Both the position numbers and the translations under genes were made by a program. A stretch of DNA of 22,984 nt from Flavobacterium sp. UBA6721 (GTDB lineage: Bacteria; Bacteroidota; Bacteroidia; Flavobacteriales; Flavobacteriaceae), in NCBI GenBank assembly GCA_002454195.1, contig DKIJ01000021.1, forward strand, positions 17,501 through 40,484. Direction: 5' to 3'. The notes below the pieces were generated by a model. It was not told the DNA's origin and did no database searches. It worked only from the letters and a program-made list of their open reading frames with translations. Positions 8,137 through 15,356 of the stretch are shown here, in pieces. How positions within the stretch are numbered: the first letter of the stretch is position 1; every line of letters starts with the position of its first letter.

Positions 8137-8166
8137 AGGTAACATTTGCAGAACCAATTGGATATA
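8137..8166 (+). promoter_or_regulatory. ECF-type promoter-like element, copy 0
   Basis: AGGTAAC (8137-8143), 17 nt, then GATATA (8161-8166), the same spacing as the four tandem copies at 8494-8790. It ends 23 nt before the ATG of the 95-aa gene and lies just outside the start of the divergent sigma gene. The AAC in the -35 part is typical of ECF promoters. Confidence 0.55.
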
Positions 8167-8189
8167 TAAAAAATCAAAATTTAGAATTC

Positions 8190-8477
8190 ATGGAAATCAG
8201 TACTTATTCCTCTCAAAAATTTTCAAAGAAACTTTCAAAAAAAGTAAAAGCAGGCTTTATAATCACTGAATACAATAGCAAATTGCCGTATGTTGTTTTA
8301 ACAAAAGAACAAAAAAAGATTAATCACAATTTACACCTAAGTCTTTTTATTCTCACCATTGGTATTTGGTCAATCGTCTGGATCTACTGTACACTAACAC
8401 ATATCCCTAAAAAAGAAATCCTTATTGCAATTGATGAAGACGGAAATGTATTTGAAGAAAAATGTTTAGAAGTATAA
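8190..8477 (+). CDS. Small membrane protein of unknown function
   Basis: A 95-aa protein I do not recognise as a named family. A basic, soluble N-terminus (about 1-45, rich in lysine) precedes one hydrophobic segment (about 48-68, LSLFILTIGIWSIVWIYC) and a short acidic C-terminus. The segment resembles the LLT(I/L)GIWxxVW motif found in several small membrane protein families such as DUF4234-like proteins. It is divergent from the ECF sigma gene and preceded by copy 0 of the promoter-like element, so it is a likely target of that sigma factor. Codon use looks like that of its neighbours. No start doubt: ATG with a 23-nt leader from the -10. Confidence 0.7.
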   Translation: MEISTYSSQKFSKKLSKKVKAGFIITEYNSKLPYVVLTKEQKKINHNLHLSLFILTIGIWSIVWIYCTLTHIPKKEILIAIDEDGNVFEEKCLEV

Positions 8478-8493
8478 AAAAATAAAAAAAAAG

Positions 8494-8535
8494 GGGTAAC
8501 AATTCGAAACTCCTATTGATATAGCAATATAAACG
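8494..8535 (+). promoter_or_regulatory. Tandem ECF-type promoter-like element, copy 1
   Basis: GGGTAAC (8494-8500), 17-nt spacer, GATATA (8518-8523), then GCAATATAAA. It is the first of four elements in the gap between the 95-aa gene and the lipoprotein gene; the next begins 90 nt later. Confidence 0.6.
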
Positions 8536-8583
8536 CTCTTAAACATTGAAAAAAAATCCTTTTGAAAAAAAATTAAAATACTA

Positions 8584-8625
8584 GGGTAACAATTTTTAAA
8601 CCTTGTTGATATACCAATAGAAAAC
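8584..8625 (+). promoter_or_regulatory. Tandem ECF-type promoter-like element, copy 2
   Basis: GGGTAAC (8584-8590), 17-nt spacer, GATATA (8608-8613), then CCAATAGAAA. The 17 nt before it (8566-8582) are identical to the 17 nt before copy 4 (8731-8747), which points to duplication of a promoter segment. Confidence 0.6.
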
Positions 8626-8675
8626 AGAATTAAAAAAAGTTTTTTAAAAAGAATCTGAAATAAATTCAGATTAAA

Positions 8676-8717
8676 GGGTAACAAAAAATCAAAGTAATTG
8701 ATATAACAACAGAAACA
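8676..8717 (+). promoter_or_regulatory. Tandem ECF-type promoter-like element, copy 3
   Basis: GGGTAAC (8676-8682), 17-nt spacer, GATATA (8700-8705), then ACAACAGAAA. The spacer sequence differs from the other copies while the two boxes and their distance are kept. Confidence 0.6.
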
Positions 8718-8748
8718 AAAAATTAAAAACAAAAAAATTAAAATACTG

Positions 8749-8790
8749 GGGTAACAATTTTAAAACCGAATTGATATAACAGTATAAAAC
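8749..8790 (+). promoter_or_regulatory. Tandem ECF-type promoter-like element, copy 4 (gene-proximal)
   Basis: GGGTAAC (8749-8755), 17-nt spacer, GATATA (8773-8778), then ACAGTATAAA. A start about 7 nt after GATATA would leave a leader of some 40 nt before the lipoprotein ATG at 8829. No TAnnTTTG housekeeping box is seen in this 351-nt gap. Confidence 0.65.
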
Positions 8791-8828
8791 AAGAAAATCA
8801 TTTTTAACAATATTAAAACCAAGAAATC

Positions 8829-9803
8829 ATGAAAAGAAATTTTAAAACAATCGGACTTTTATTTTTAGCAGCATTATCATTCGTAAGTTGTAACGACGAA
8901 GAAACAGTAGAAACTCCAGCAACTGCAGCCGAATTTGCAAATGTAAGACAAGTTGCTTTAGACAAAATCAAACAAGAATTTACAATCAATGCCGGAGATG
9001 GTGCTGTAACCTTGACTTCTAAAAAAGGAGTAAAATTAACCATCAACGGAAATTGCTTAACTAAAGACGGAAATCCAGTAACGGGTGAAGTAAAAATCGA
9101 ATATGTAGAGTTATTTGACAAAGGAAACATGTTAGTTACTAACAAACCAACAATGGGAATTATGCCTGATGGAAAAAGAAACTTATTAATTTCAGGAGGA
9201 GAATTCTTTGTCAAAGCAACTCAAAACGGAAAAGAATTAGCTACTACTTGTAATATGACTTTATTAGTACCTGCGAATTTAACTGGAGGTGTAGATCCAA
9301 CGATGACATTGTGGAAAGGTATTATTGACGACGAAGGAAACTTAGCTTGGCAAGATGCTCGTAAAGCTGACGGAACTAATGGTGGAAAAGGTGGTGTACA
9401 GGGTGAAGGAAACAACTACTATGTAAGCTTTGGAAACTTTGGATGGACTAACGTAGATAAATTTTACAGTGACCCAAGACCTAAAACTACTATTCTTGCT
9501 GATGCTCCAGAAGGATACGACAACACAAACAGTGCTATCTACTTATCATACGATGGAGAAGGAACAAATGCTCTAGCCAAATTAGACACCTACACTGCTC
9601 AAGGATTATTTAGCGAACATTACGGTCAAATTCCAGTAGGTTTAGCTTGCCACGTAATCTTTGTAACGGAAGAAAATGGCAACTGGAGATATGCTATCAA
9701 AGGAGTAACTGTTCAAGCAAATGATGTATACACTTTCACAATGGCAGAAACTACTGTAGGTACCGAAGCCCAATTAATTGCCGCAATCAATGCGATCCAA
9801 TAA
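8829..9803 (+). CDS. Lipoprotein of unknown function, likely surface-exposed
   Basis: A 324-aa protein with a lipoprotein signal peptide (LFLAALSFVSC, lipid-bearing C21). The residues just after the cysteine, NDEE, fit the acidic lipoprotein export signal described in Flavobacteriia, so it may be on the cell surface. The mature part is predicted beta-rich: a repeat-free region with KKGVKLTINGNCLTKDGNPV and VKIEYVELFDKGNML (about 70-105), a pattern seen in Bacteroidota carboxypeptidase-regulatory-like or fibronectin-like lipoproteins, then a domain of unknown type. I do not recognise a catalytic motif. It is headed by four tandem promoter-like elements, which suggests very high or finely tuned expression under the neighbouring ECF sigma factor, and closed by its own terminator. 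Confidence 0.8.
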   Translation: MKRNFKTIGLLFLAALSFVSCNDEETVETPATAAEFANVRQVALDKIKQEFTINAGDGAVTLTSKKGVKLTINGNCLTKDGNPVTGEVKIEYVELFDKGNMLVTNKPTMGIMPDGKRNLLISGGEFFVKATQNGKELATTCNMTLLVPANLTGGVDPTMTLWKGIIDDEGNLAWQDARKADGTNGGKGGVQGEGNNYYVSFGNFGWTNVDKFYSDPRPKTTILADAPEGYDNTNSAIYLSYDGEGTNALAKLDTYTAQGLFSEHYGQIPVGLACHVIFVTEENGNWRYAIKGVTVQANDVYTFTMAETTVGTEAQLIAAINAIQ

Positions 9804-9825
9804 AGATTCCCAAATTTAATTTCTG

Positions 9826-9856
9826 AAAAAAGTGATGATTTGCTCATCACTTTTTT
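9826..9856 (+). terminator. Terminator of the lipoprotein gene
   Basis: Perfect 13-bp stem (9826-9838 with 9844-9856), 5-nt loop TTTGC, ending in TTTTTT. It separates the lipoprotein gene from the PKD gene downstream. Confidence 0.85.
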
Positions 9857-9898
9857 CTATTTTTAAAAGATTTTTAAAAAACCAAACCAAAAAAATTA

Positions 9899-10002
9899 GT
9901 AGCTATTCCTGCTGTACGCTGACTCAAGCGAAGCGAACAGGCGAAGCAATCTTCTATGTATTAAAAAAAGCAATAAAAGGATGCCGCTTCCATCAGGGCT
10001 AA
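9899..10002. repeat. Intergenic sequence resembling a flavobacterial dispersed repeat
   Basis: The 307-nt gap 9804-10110 holds the terminator and then this non-coding block, with AGCTATTCCTGCTGTACGCT at one end and GATGCCGCTTCCATCAGGGC at the other, plus a repeated GCGAAGC. I recall these two phrases as recurring between genes in Flavobacterium genomes; this cannot be verified here and only one copy is in the window. No promoter word was found ahead of the gene at 10111. Confidence 0.4.
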
Positions 10003-10110
10003 AACCAGATTTGATTATGAAATCGCCACAAACAACTAGTTTCCGAAAGCAAACACCGATAAATAAAAGGCGATAACATATATGACCACTAAAGAATAAA
10101 TTTCACATAT

Positions 10111-12063
10111 ATGAAACCACTAGTATCTATTTTCTTTGTTCTGATTTCTATAGTCTCCTACTCCCAAAAAAAAGTCAAGGACACCATCACCAGAAGAGCT
10201 ACGATCAACTACAGTCAAAATGGAAACACTGTGCTTTTCAAACCCGAAACTCCTCCACTGATACCAATTGCAGGAGCACCCAAACCAAGTTTTTCTTATT
10301 TATGGGAATTTGGCGATGGCACCTATAGCAAAGCTGCCGAACCCAAGCATACGTATAAAAACAAAGGAACTTACACCACCCGATTAACGGTAACTAACAA
10401 TTACGACAACGGAAAACCGCCGGCTACCCGACCTAAAAAAGTAGTCGTAAATGATTTACCAGATAAAAATTTTGACGAAATTGCATCCGTTGCTGATCAA
10501 AATGGCTTTGTACTACAAAAAAATTGCGATCCTATTCCTGATCAAGAAATGGAAGTAATTTTAAGTTATCAAAACCTAGAAAATTATGTGAGCAGCGGAA
10601 AAATTTATCTGTTTTACAACGAAAAAAAATACAAAGACAACAATTTTGTACTCTCTGATTTTCGCACCTATGCCGGCGAAAGAGAAATTAAAGAAAATAC
10701 TTTTGCTAGTATTACAGATACCGACCAATCCAACACTTTTGTGGCTTCTAACAGCAATTTGCCAATAAAAAAATACGAAAACACCACCACAGAAGAAGAT
10801 TTAGAGGCCTCCCTTGCTGATGCACATAAAACATTCAAAAACGTTTCCATACTTGAATTTGACGATGCGAATCCGCAGGAAACTCGTAATGTTTTTTACA
10901 CCTTTAAAACCACTCCAGAAATGCTTAAAGACACCAGCGCAACCATCACTATGCGTGGTATTTATGTTCCTAATCGTAGTTATAAAAATCATAAAGTAAA
11001 AAATCTGGAAATGGAAATCGTCACTTCGCACGACCCTAACAAAATGGGCTCTAACGGAAGTTTTATGAATTATCGTTTCGTCCGTTTTAAAAGAGTAAAT
11101 TTCAAAATACGCTTTCAAAACAATGGTGAAGGCCCAGCTCGAATGATTCGTTTAGAAACCGATATTCCAGATATGTTTGACAAAAAAACTTTCAAAATAG
11201 AAGGCATGTATCCCGAATGCCCAATTTGTCCAAAAGACGAAGCCCCTACTACTAGCTGTTTAGATACTATAATCAAACAAAAACAAATCTTTTTTACCTT
11301 CAAAAACATTTATTTACCGGGAAGCGAACAAAAAAATGTAAGAGAAAAAGACAGTACTAAAGGTTTTGTAAAATACTCGATGAAATTCAACAAGGACTTC
11401 CACAAAGTAAACACCAAGAGTAGAACATCTATTTTCTTTGATAAGAACGAGCCTATTATTACCAATTACGCCACTACCCGATTCTTACCCGGAATTTCTA
11501 TTGGTGCAAAGGCCGGTTACAACATCTATCCTAATCTAGATAAATCTAGCAGTTATTTTGTGGCTGCCACCATTTCTCCATACAAATCTTATCGTTTTTA
11601 CTGGCAAGCCGAATTAATCAACAGCAAACACGAGTTTACCTCTGAAACCACCGTTACCAATGGTTTTAGCACCACTTCTAATGGAGTTCGTCAACCTACA
11701 CGTACAACATCAACACTGGGTTATTCCAATTTCAACAACGAAATTCCACTATTAATTCGTTATAACATCAATAATTATATCGGTATAGGAACAGGTGTTC
11801 AAGCGAATATTAATGCCTCGCAAAAAGAAGAACGCTACACCAAAATTGAAACTTTTGAATCTGAAAAACCTGGTTCTCCTATTATAAATACTCAAGAAAA
11901 CACCATAAGTAACAGCAAAACTTTCACTAATTTTAAATCGGGATTATTATTTGACTTAACTCTAGGTTTTGCACGCATCGGACCAAGTTTAGGCGCTCGT
12001 TATGTGATGAATTTCAAAGATAATTTTAATTATGTTCAGGTGTATGGAATATGGAAGTTTTAG
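10111..12063 (+). CDS. PKD-domain outer membrane beta-barrel protein
   Basis: A 650-aa secreted protein. Signal peptide 1-19 (cleavage near SYSQ). A PKD domain lies at about 35-110 (YLWEFGDGTYSKAAEPKHTY, then GTYTTRLTVTN). A region at about 305-455 (SHDPNK ... FKIRFQNNGEGPA ... FFTFKNIYLPG ... SIFFDKNEPIITN) resembles the DUF7619/DUF11-like conserved repeat of surface proteins in this phylum. The C-terminal 195 residues look like an outer membrane beta-barrel (alternating strands such as PGISIGAKAGYNIYP and GLLFDLTLGFARIGPSLGARY, final residue F). Four cysteines sit together near 365-390. A PKD-plus-barrel design suggests a protein exposing a binding domain while anchored in the outer membrane. 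It sits ahead of the CHAT gene in the same direction; shared function is inferred. Confidence 0.78.
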   Translation: MKPLVSIFFVLISIVSYSQKKVKDTITRRATINYSQNGNTVLFKPETPPLIPIAGAPKPSFSYLWEFGDGTYSKAAEPKHTYKNKGTYTTRLTVTNNYDNGKPPATRPKKVVVNDLPDKNFDEIASVADQNGFVLQKNCDPIPDQEMEVILSYQNLENYVSSGKIYLFYNEKKYKDNNFVLSDFRTYAGEREIKENTFASITDTDQSNTFVASNSNLPIKKYENTTTEEDLEASLADAHKTFKNVSILEFDDANPQETRNVFYTFKTTPEMLKDTSATITMRGIYVPNRSYKNHKVKNLEMEIVTSHDPNKMGSNGSFMNYRFVRFKRVNFKIRFQNNGEGPARMIRLETDIPDMFDKKTFKIEGMYPECPICPKDEAPTTSCLDTIIKQKQIFFTFKNIYLPGSEQKNVREKDSTKGFVKYSMKFNKDFHKVNTKSRTSIFFDKNEPIITNYATTRFLPGISIGAKAGYNIYPNLDKSSSYFVAATISPYKSYRFYWQAELINSKHEFTSETTVTNGFSTTSNGVRQPTRTTSTLGYSNFNNEIPLLIRYNINNYIGIGTGVQANINASQKEERYTKIETFESEKPGSPIINTQENTISNSKTFTNFKSGLLFDLTLGFARIGPSLGARYVMNFKDNFNYVQVYGIWKF

Positions 12064-12065
12064 TT

Positions 12066-12271
12066 TTTGGGACACAGATGACACAGATAAAACTGATTTA
12101 CACAGATTTTAATTTTCATAAAATGAAAATAACTTACATGACCTATTCAACACTTAGTTAACTTTCAAAAACTTATATAACTCCTGCCTCGCCGGTAGGC
12201 GGGTATATGGTTAAATAAAACTTAGTGAATCTTCGTGCAATGCTTTGTGTATCTTTGTGAAACAACTATCT
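12066..12271. repeat. Intergenic block of repeat-like words
   Basis: The 208-nt gap between the PKD and CHAT genes is built of words that I recall as recurring between flavobacterial genes: CACAGAT three times at 12069-12112, a GC-rich imperfect hairpin CCTGCCT/AGGCGGG at 12184-12204 around a 7-nt loop, and CTTTGTG twice at 12243-12259. A -7-like TATCTTTG lies at 12250-12257, 14 nt before the CHAT ATG, but without a clear -33 partner; it belongs to the CTTTGTG block and may be chance. Confidence 0.4.
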
Positions 12272-14938
12272 ATGAAAAGACTTTTTTTCTTTTTTCTACT
12301 CCTTTTTCACCTGATTATTTTTGGGCAAAACCAACTTAGCCCTGAAGACAAAATCTACAATGCCATTGACTCTTTTGTAGCCAATCCAACAGCAGAAAAT
12401 TTAAACCAACTCTCTACTACTGAAGCAGCGTTTTGGAAAAATCCAAAACCGAAAACCAAAGACGAACTACTAGCAATTGTTATACTAAATTGCAACAAAG
12501 CCTATTACGAAAATCAATTTAACGAAGTTCAAAAAGCCGTTTCCAGTTACGAGAAAGCATGGAAAATCTATCAAAAATACCAGCTCCGCAATTATGATAT
12601 TATCGAATATTGCCTAAAACCTTTAGGCAACTTGTATAGCATTCTGGGTGATTACGACAATGCCGAAAACACTATAAAACAATATTATTACATTGCTACT
12701 CAAGAAAAAAATCAAGCAAAAAAAATAGCGGCAATACTCAATTTATCGAATGTATATCAAAACTCTGGAAAGAATGATTTAGCGATAGATTTGCTAGAAA
12801 AAACCATTCGTACCGAAAAACTATCCAAAATTCAAAAAGGGATTTTATGGAATAATTTGGGAAATAGTTATGTTTTAAATTATAGAAACCCAGGGTTAAC
12901 TGTAAAATTTGTTCCAAATAGCTTTGACAAATTAGAAAGTTCCTATCTAAAAGCTATCCAATTATTACAATCAGAAAAAATCCAAAGTGAAACACTAGCC
13001 AATTGTTACCGCAATTTAGCTTCTCTCAATGCACAATGGCTACGATTTGATGTAGCCAATTCCTATTTTGATAAAGCGAGAAAGTATTTCTACGCCACAC
13101 CCAATCTTAGCTCACGCCAAATAGCCCAATTCAAGTATGAAGAAGCTTCGCTGTTTTTCAAACAACAAAAACTCAAAGAAGCAACAGCATCTATTGAAGC
13201 CATTTTTAAACTTTTAATCCCGAATTACAACCCTAAAAAAAGTGAACTTCCGGAACAAAATTCGCTTTATACCGAAAACAGTTTGCTCGATGCTTTAGAC
13301 TTGAGAGCAGCAATTTATTCACTGCAAAACCATGAAAAAAAGGCATTAGAAGCTTATAATTTGGCTTTTCACATCGAAGAATTGTTTTCTAATATGATGA
13401 TTTATGAAAACTCTAAAATCATCCATCAAAACCGCGTTCGGATGCGCACTGAAAAGTGTATCGCTGTCTACTACCATTTGTACCAAAAAGAACCTAAACA
13501 AAACTATATCGAAGCTGCATTTCAATTGGCTGAACAAAGTAAATCAGGTGTTTTAAAAAGTTTTTTATCCAAAAAAACAAGCCTTTCGAGAAAAGAAAAA
13601 CTCCATTTAGAACAACTGCAAAACTGGAGTAATATCATTTTAAAAGAACAACAAAAAGGCGATTTAGCCAATATTGAAAAAATAAACGAAGCAATTGAAA
13701 AGCAAAATGGATTAATGCTTTCGCTCAAAAAAATTCGTTCAGAAAATACCGTTTCGGAAAAAGAAACAATCGACATCAAATCCTTGTTTGCCCAACTGAA
13801 AAAAGACAAAGCCATGATGATTGAGTATTTTTCAGGTTTTGAAAAAATGTATTTTTTTATTCTGGATAACAATAGAATACGACTGGATTATTATTGGGAT
13901 AACCATACTGCCACCCCTAAAATAATTTCATTCTTAGATTTTTTTAGTGATGCCAATAAAATAATTGACAACATTTCAGGTTACAATCATTATGGACATT
14001 CTTTATATACAATGCTGAAATTACCTCAAAATTCTAGCTATAAAAACCTCATCATAGTTCCAGATGGTATATTGAATTTTCTTCCTTTTGAAGCCTTAAT
14101 TACAAAAGAATCGAAAACAACCAACTTTGCTCAGATGCATTATATGCTGAATGATTTTAATATTGGATATGAAAACTCAGCGCAATTTTATTTGTCCTTC
14201 GACAAACTCAGAATGACAAATAAAGACAAAACGGTTTTAGGTGTTTTTCCCGTTTTTGAGAAAACCCCATTGGAATTATCCTATTCTAAAAACGAAATGA
14301 AGTCCATCCAACACAATTTTAAAGGAAAATATTTAACTAATAAAGCGGCTAATTTCAAAAATTTCAGTAATAGTGCAGCCAATTATTCCATTTTACACCT
14401 CTCCACTCATGCTGATGCTGGAGACATCCTAGCACCAGCAAGTATCAAATTTTACGATCAGGATATTCTATACTCGGAATTGTATCATTTAAAAATCCAA
14501 CCTGATTTGGTGGTATTAAGTGCTTGTGAAACGGGAATTGGCAAACTCTATAAATCTGAAGGTGCCATGAGTATTGCTCGCGGATTTCAATGGGCCGGAG
14601 CGCAAAACTTGCTGTTTTCTTTATGGAAAGTGAATGATTACACCACTTCGGTTTTTATGGAATCGTTTTACCAAAATAGCAAAAACGGTCAATCCTATCT
14701 GGAAGCCAACGCGAATGCCAAAAGAGATTTCTTAAACAATCCTGAGATTTCTAATGCCAAAAAATCACCTTATTACTGGAGTGCCTTTGTGTATTATGGC
14801 TCTTTGGAAAACAATAAAACCCCAACAAATTATACGTACATTGTATTGGGAATTCTATTCGTAATTGCCTTAATTTGGCTTTTTATCCGATATAAAAATG
14901 AAAAAGCTGCAAGAAGTCCTAAAAAAGGAAAAATATAA
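12272..14938 (+). CDS. Secreted, membrane-anchored TPR-CHAT protein (caspase-like peptidase)
   Basis: An 888-aa protein when started at ATG 12272, which begins a clean signal peptide (KRLFFFFLLLFHLIIFGQ). A TTG 27 nt upstream would only add residues before it. About residues 40-460 are helical TPR repeats. The CHAT domain covers about 570-850 and carries the caspase-type dyad: H713 in LHLSTHA and C752 in LSACETG, followed by the family motif EGAMSIARGFQWAGAQNLLFSLWKVND. A C-terminal helix (YIVLGILFVIALIWLFI) and a basic tail anchor it, placing TPR and CHAT in the periplasm. CHAT proteins are cysteine peptidases related to caspases and separase. Substrate is unknown; the TPRs may recognise partners. 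Its last 41 nt overlap the retropepsin gene. Confidence 0.9.
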   Translation: MKRLFFFFLLLFHLIIFGQNQLSPEDKIYNAIDSFVANPTAENLNQLSTTEAAFWKNPKPKTKDELLAIVILNCNKAYYENQFNEVQKAVSSYEKAWKIYQKYQLRNYDIIEYCLKPLGNLYSILGDYDNAENTIKQYYYIATQEKNQAKKIAAILNLSNVYQNSGKNDLAIDLLEKTIRTEKLSKIQKGILWNNLGNSYVLNYRNPGLTVKFVPNSFDKLESSYLKAIQLLQSEKIQSETLANCYRNLASLNAQWLRFDVANSYFDKARKYFYATPNLSSRQIAQFKYEEASLFFKQQKLKEATASIEAIFKLLIPNYNPKKSELPEQNSLYTENSLLDALDLRAAIYSLQNHEKKALEAYNLAFHIEELFSNMMIYENSKIIHQNRVRMRTEKCIAVYYHLYQKEPKQNYIEAAFQLAEQSKSGVLKSFLSKKTSLSRKEKLHLEQLQNWSNIILKEQQKGDLANIEKINEAIEKQNGLMLSLKKIRSENTVSEKETIDIKSLFAQLKKDKAMMIEYFSGFEKMYFFILDNNRIRLDYYWDNHTATPKIISFLDFFSDANKIIDNISGYNHYGHSLYTMLKLPQNSSYKNLIIVPDGILNFLPFEALITKESKTTNFAQMHYMLNDFNIGYENSAQFYLSFDKLRMTNKDKTVLGVFPVFEKTPLELSYSKNEMKSIQHNFKGKYLTNKAANFKNFSNSAANYSILHLSTHADAGDILAPASIKFYDQDILYSELYHLKIQPDLVVLSACETGIGKLYKSEGAMSIARGFQWAGAQNLLFSLWKVNDYTTSVFMESFYQNSKNGQSYLEANANAKRDFLNNPEISNAKKSPYYWSAFVYYGSLENNKTPTNYTYIVLGILFVIALIWLFIRYKNEKAARSPKKGKI

Positions 14939-15335
14939 AAAAGTAAAATTCAAGATTACTAAAACCCAACACCTGCTGATTAAAGCCAAAATCAACGGAG
15001 TGGAAGGTCGTTTTATTCTGGATACAGGAGCTTCCAATAGTTGTGTAGGTTTTGAACATATTGAACTTTTTCAACTCCAAGCAGAAGATTCAAATACGAA
15101 AGCATCTGGGGCTGGGGCTACTGGAATGCACACACAAACTGCCAAAGAAAACAAATTACAATTAGGCACATGGAAAAACAACGACTTTGACTTGATCATC
15201 TTTGACATGTCACATGTCAATGAAGCCCTGACAGCCTATAAAGTAAAAACAGTAGATGGGATTATTGGTGCCGATATTTTATTGAAAGGTAAAGCTATTA
15301 TAGACTATTATAATAATTGTGTATATTTACGCTAA
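14898..15335 (+). CDS. Retropepsin-like aspartic protease
   Basis: A 145-aa clan AA aspartic protease with one catalytic motif, ILDTGASNS (D42, T43, G44), a flap-like glycine-rich turn (ASGAGATGM, about 69-77) and the hydrophobic-hydrophobic-glycine partner motif IIGADIL (122-128). One DTG per chain means it should act as a homodimer, as retroviral proteases do. A basic N-terminus (1-19) precedes the fold, and no signal peptide or membrane helix is present, so it is probably cytoplasmic unless anchored through a partner. The ATG lies 41 nt inside the CHAT gene, in another frame, so the two proteases are almost certainly translated from one message. The GH16-like lipoprotein gene follows after 21 nt. 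Confidence 0.87.
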   Translation: MKKLQEVLKKEKYKKVKFKITKTQHLLIKAKINGVEGRFILDTGASNSCVGFEHIELFQLQAEDSNTKASGAGATGMHTQTAKENKLQLGTWKNNDFDLIIFDMSHVNEALTAYKVKTVDGIIGADILLKGKAIIDYYNNCVYLR

Positions 15336-15356
15336 CCAACTCTAAACCAAAATAGT

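Noticed and set aside
8080..8157. N-terminal extension of the sigma factor frame to 8157.
   Set aside because: It adds a hydrophobic helix not found in sigma factors and overlaps the promoter-like element at 8137-8166. ATG 8079 gives a standard ECF length.
8466..8732. Minus-strand frame of 88 aa across the tandem elements.
   Set aside because: Phe/Leu/Ile-rich translation of an A-rich non-coding region; no signal peptide or family pattern and no spacing from a promoter.
8494..8790. Tandem repeats considered as a CRISPR array.
   Set aside because: Only two short boxes are conserved, units are separated by irregular distances (90, 92, 73 nt), and no cas gene is present.
10801..11309. Short frames on both strands inside the PKD-barrel gene.
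   Set aside because: Overlap a long frame with recognisable domains; no family signature of their own.
12272..14938. CHAT protein as part of an antiphage defence system of the gRAMP/TPR-CHAT type.
   Set aside because: It has a signal peptide and a C-terminal membrane helix placing CHAT in the periplasm, and no CRISPR effector, reverse transcriptase or gasdermin gene is nearby.
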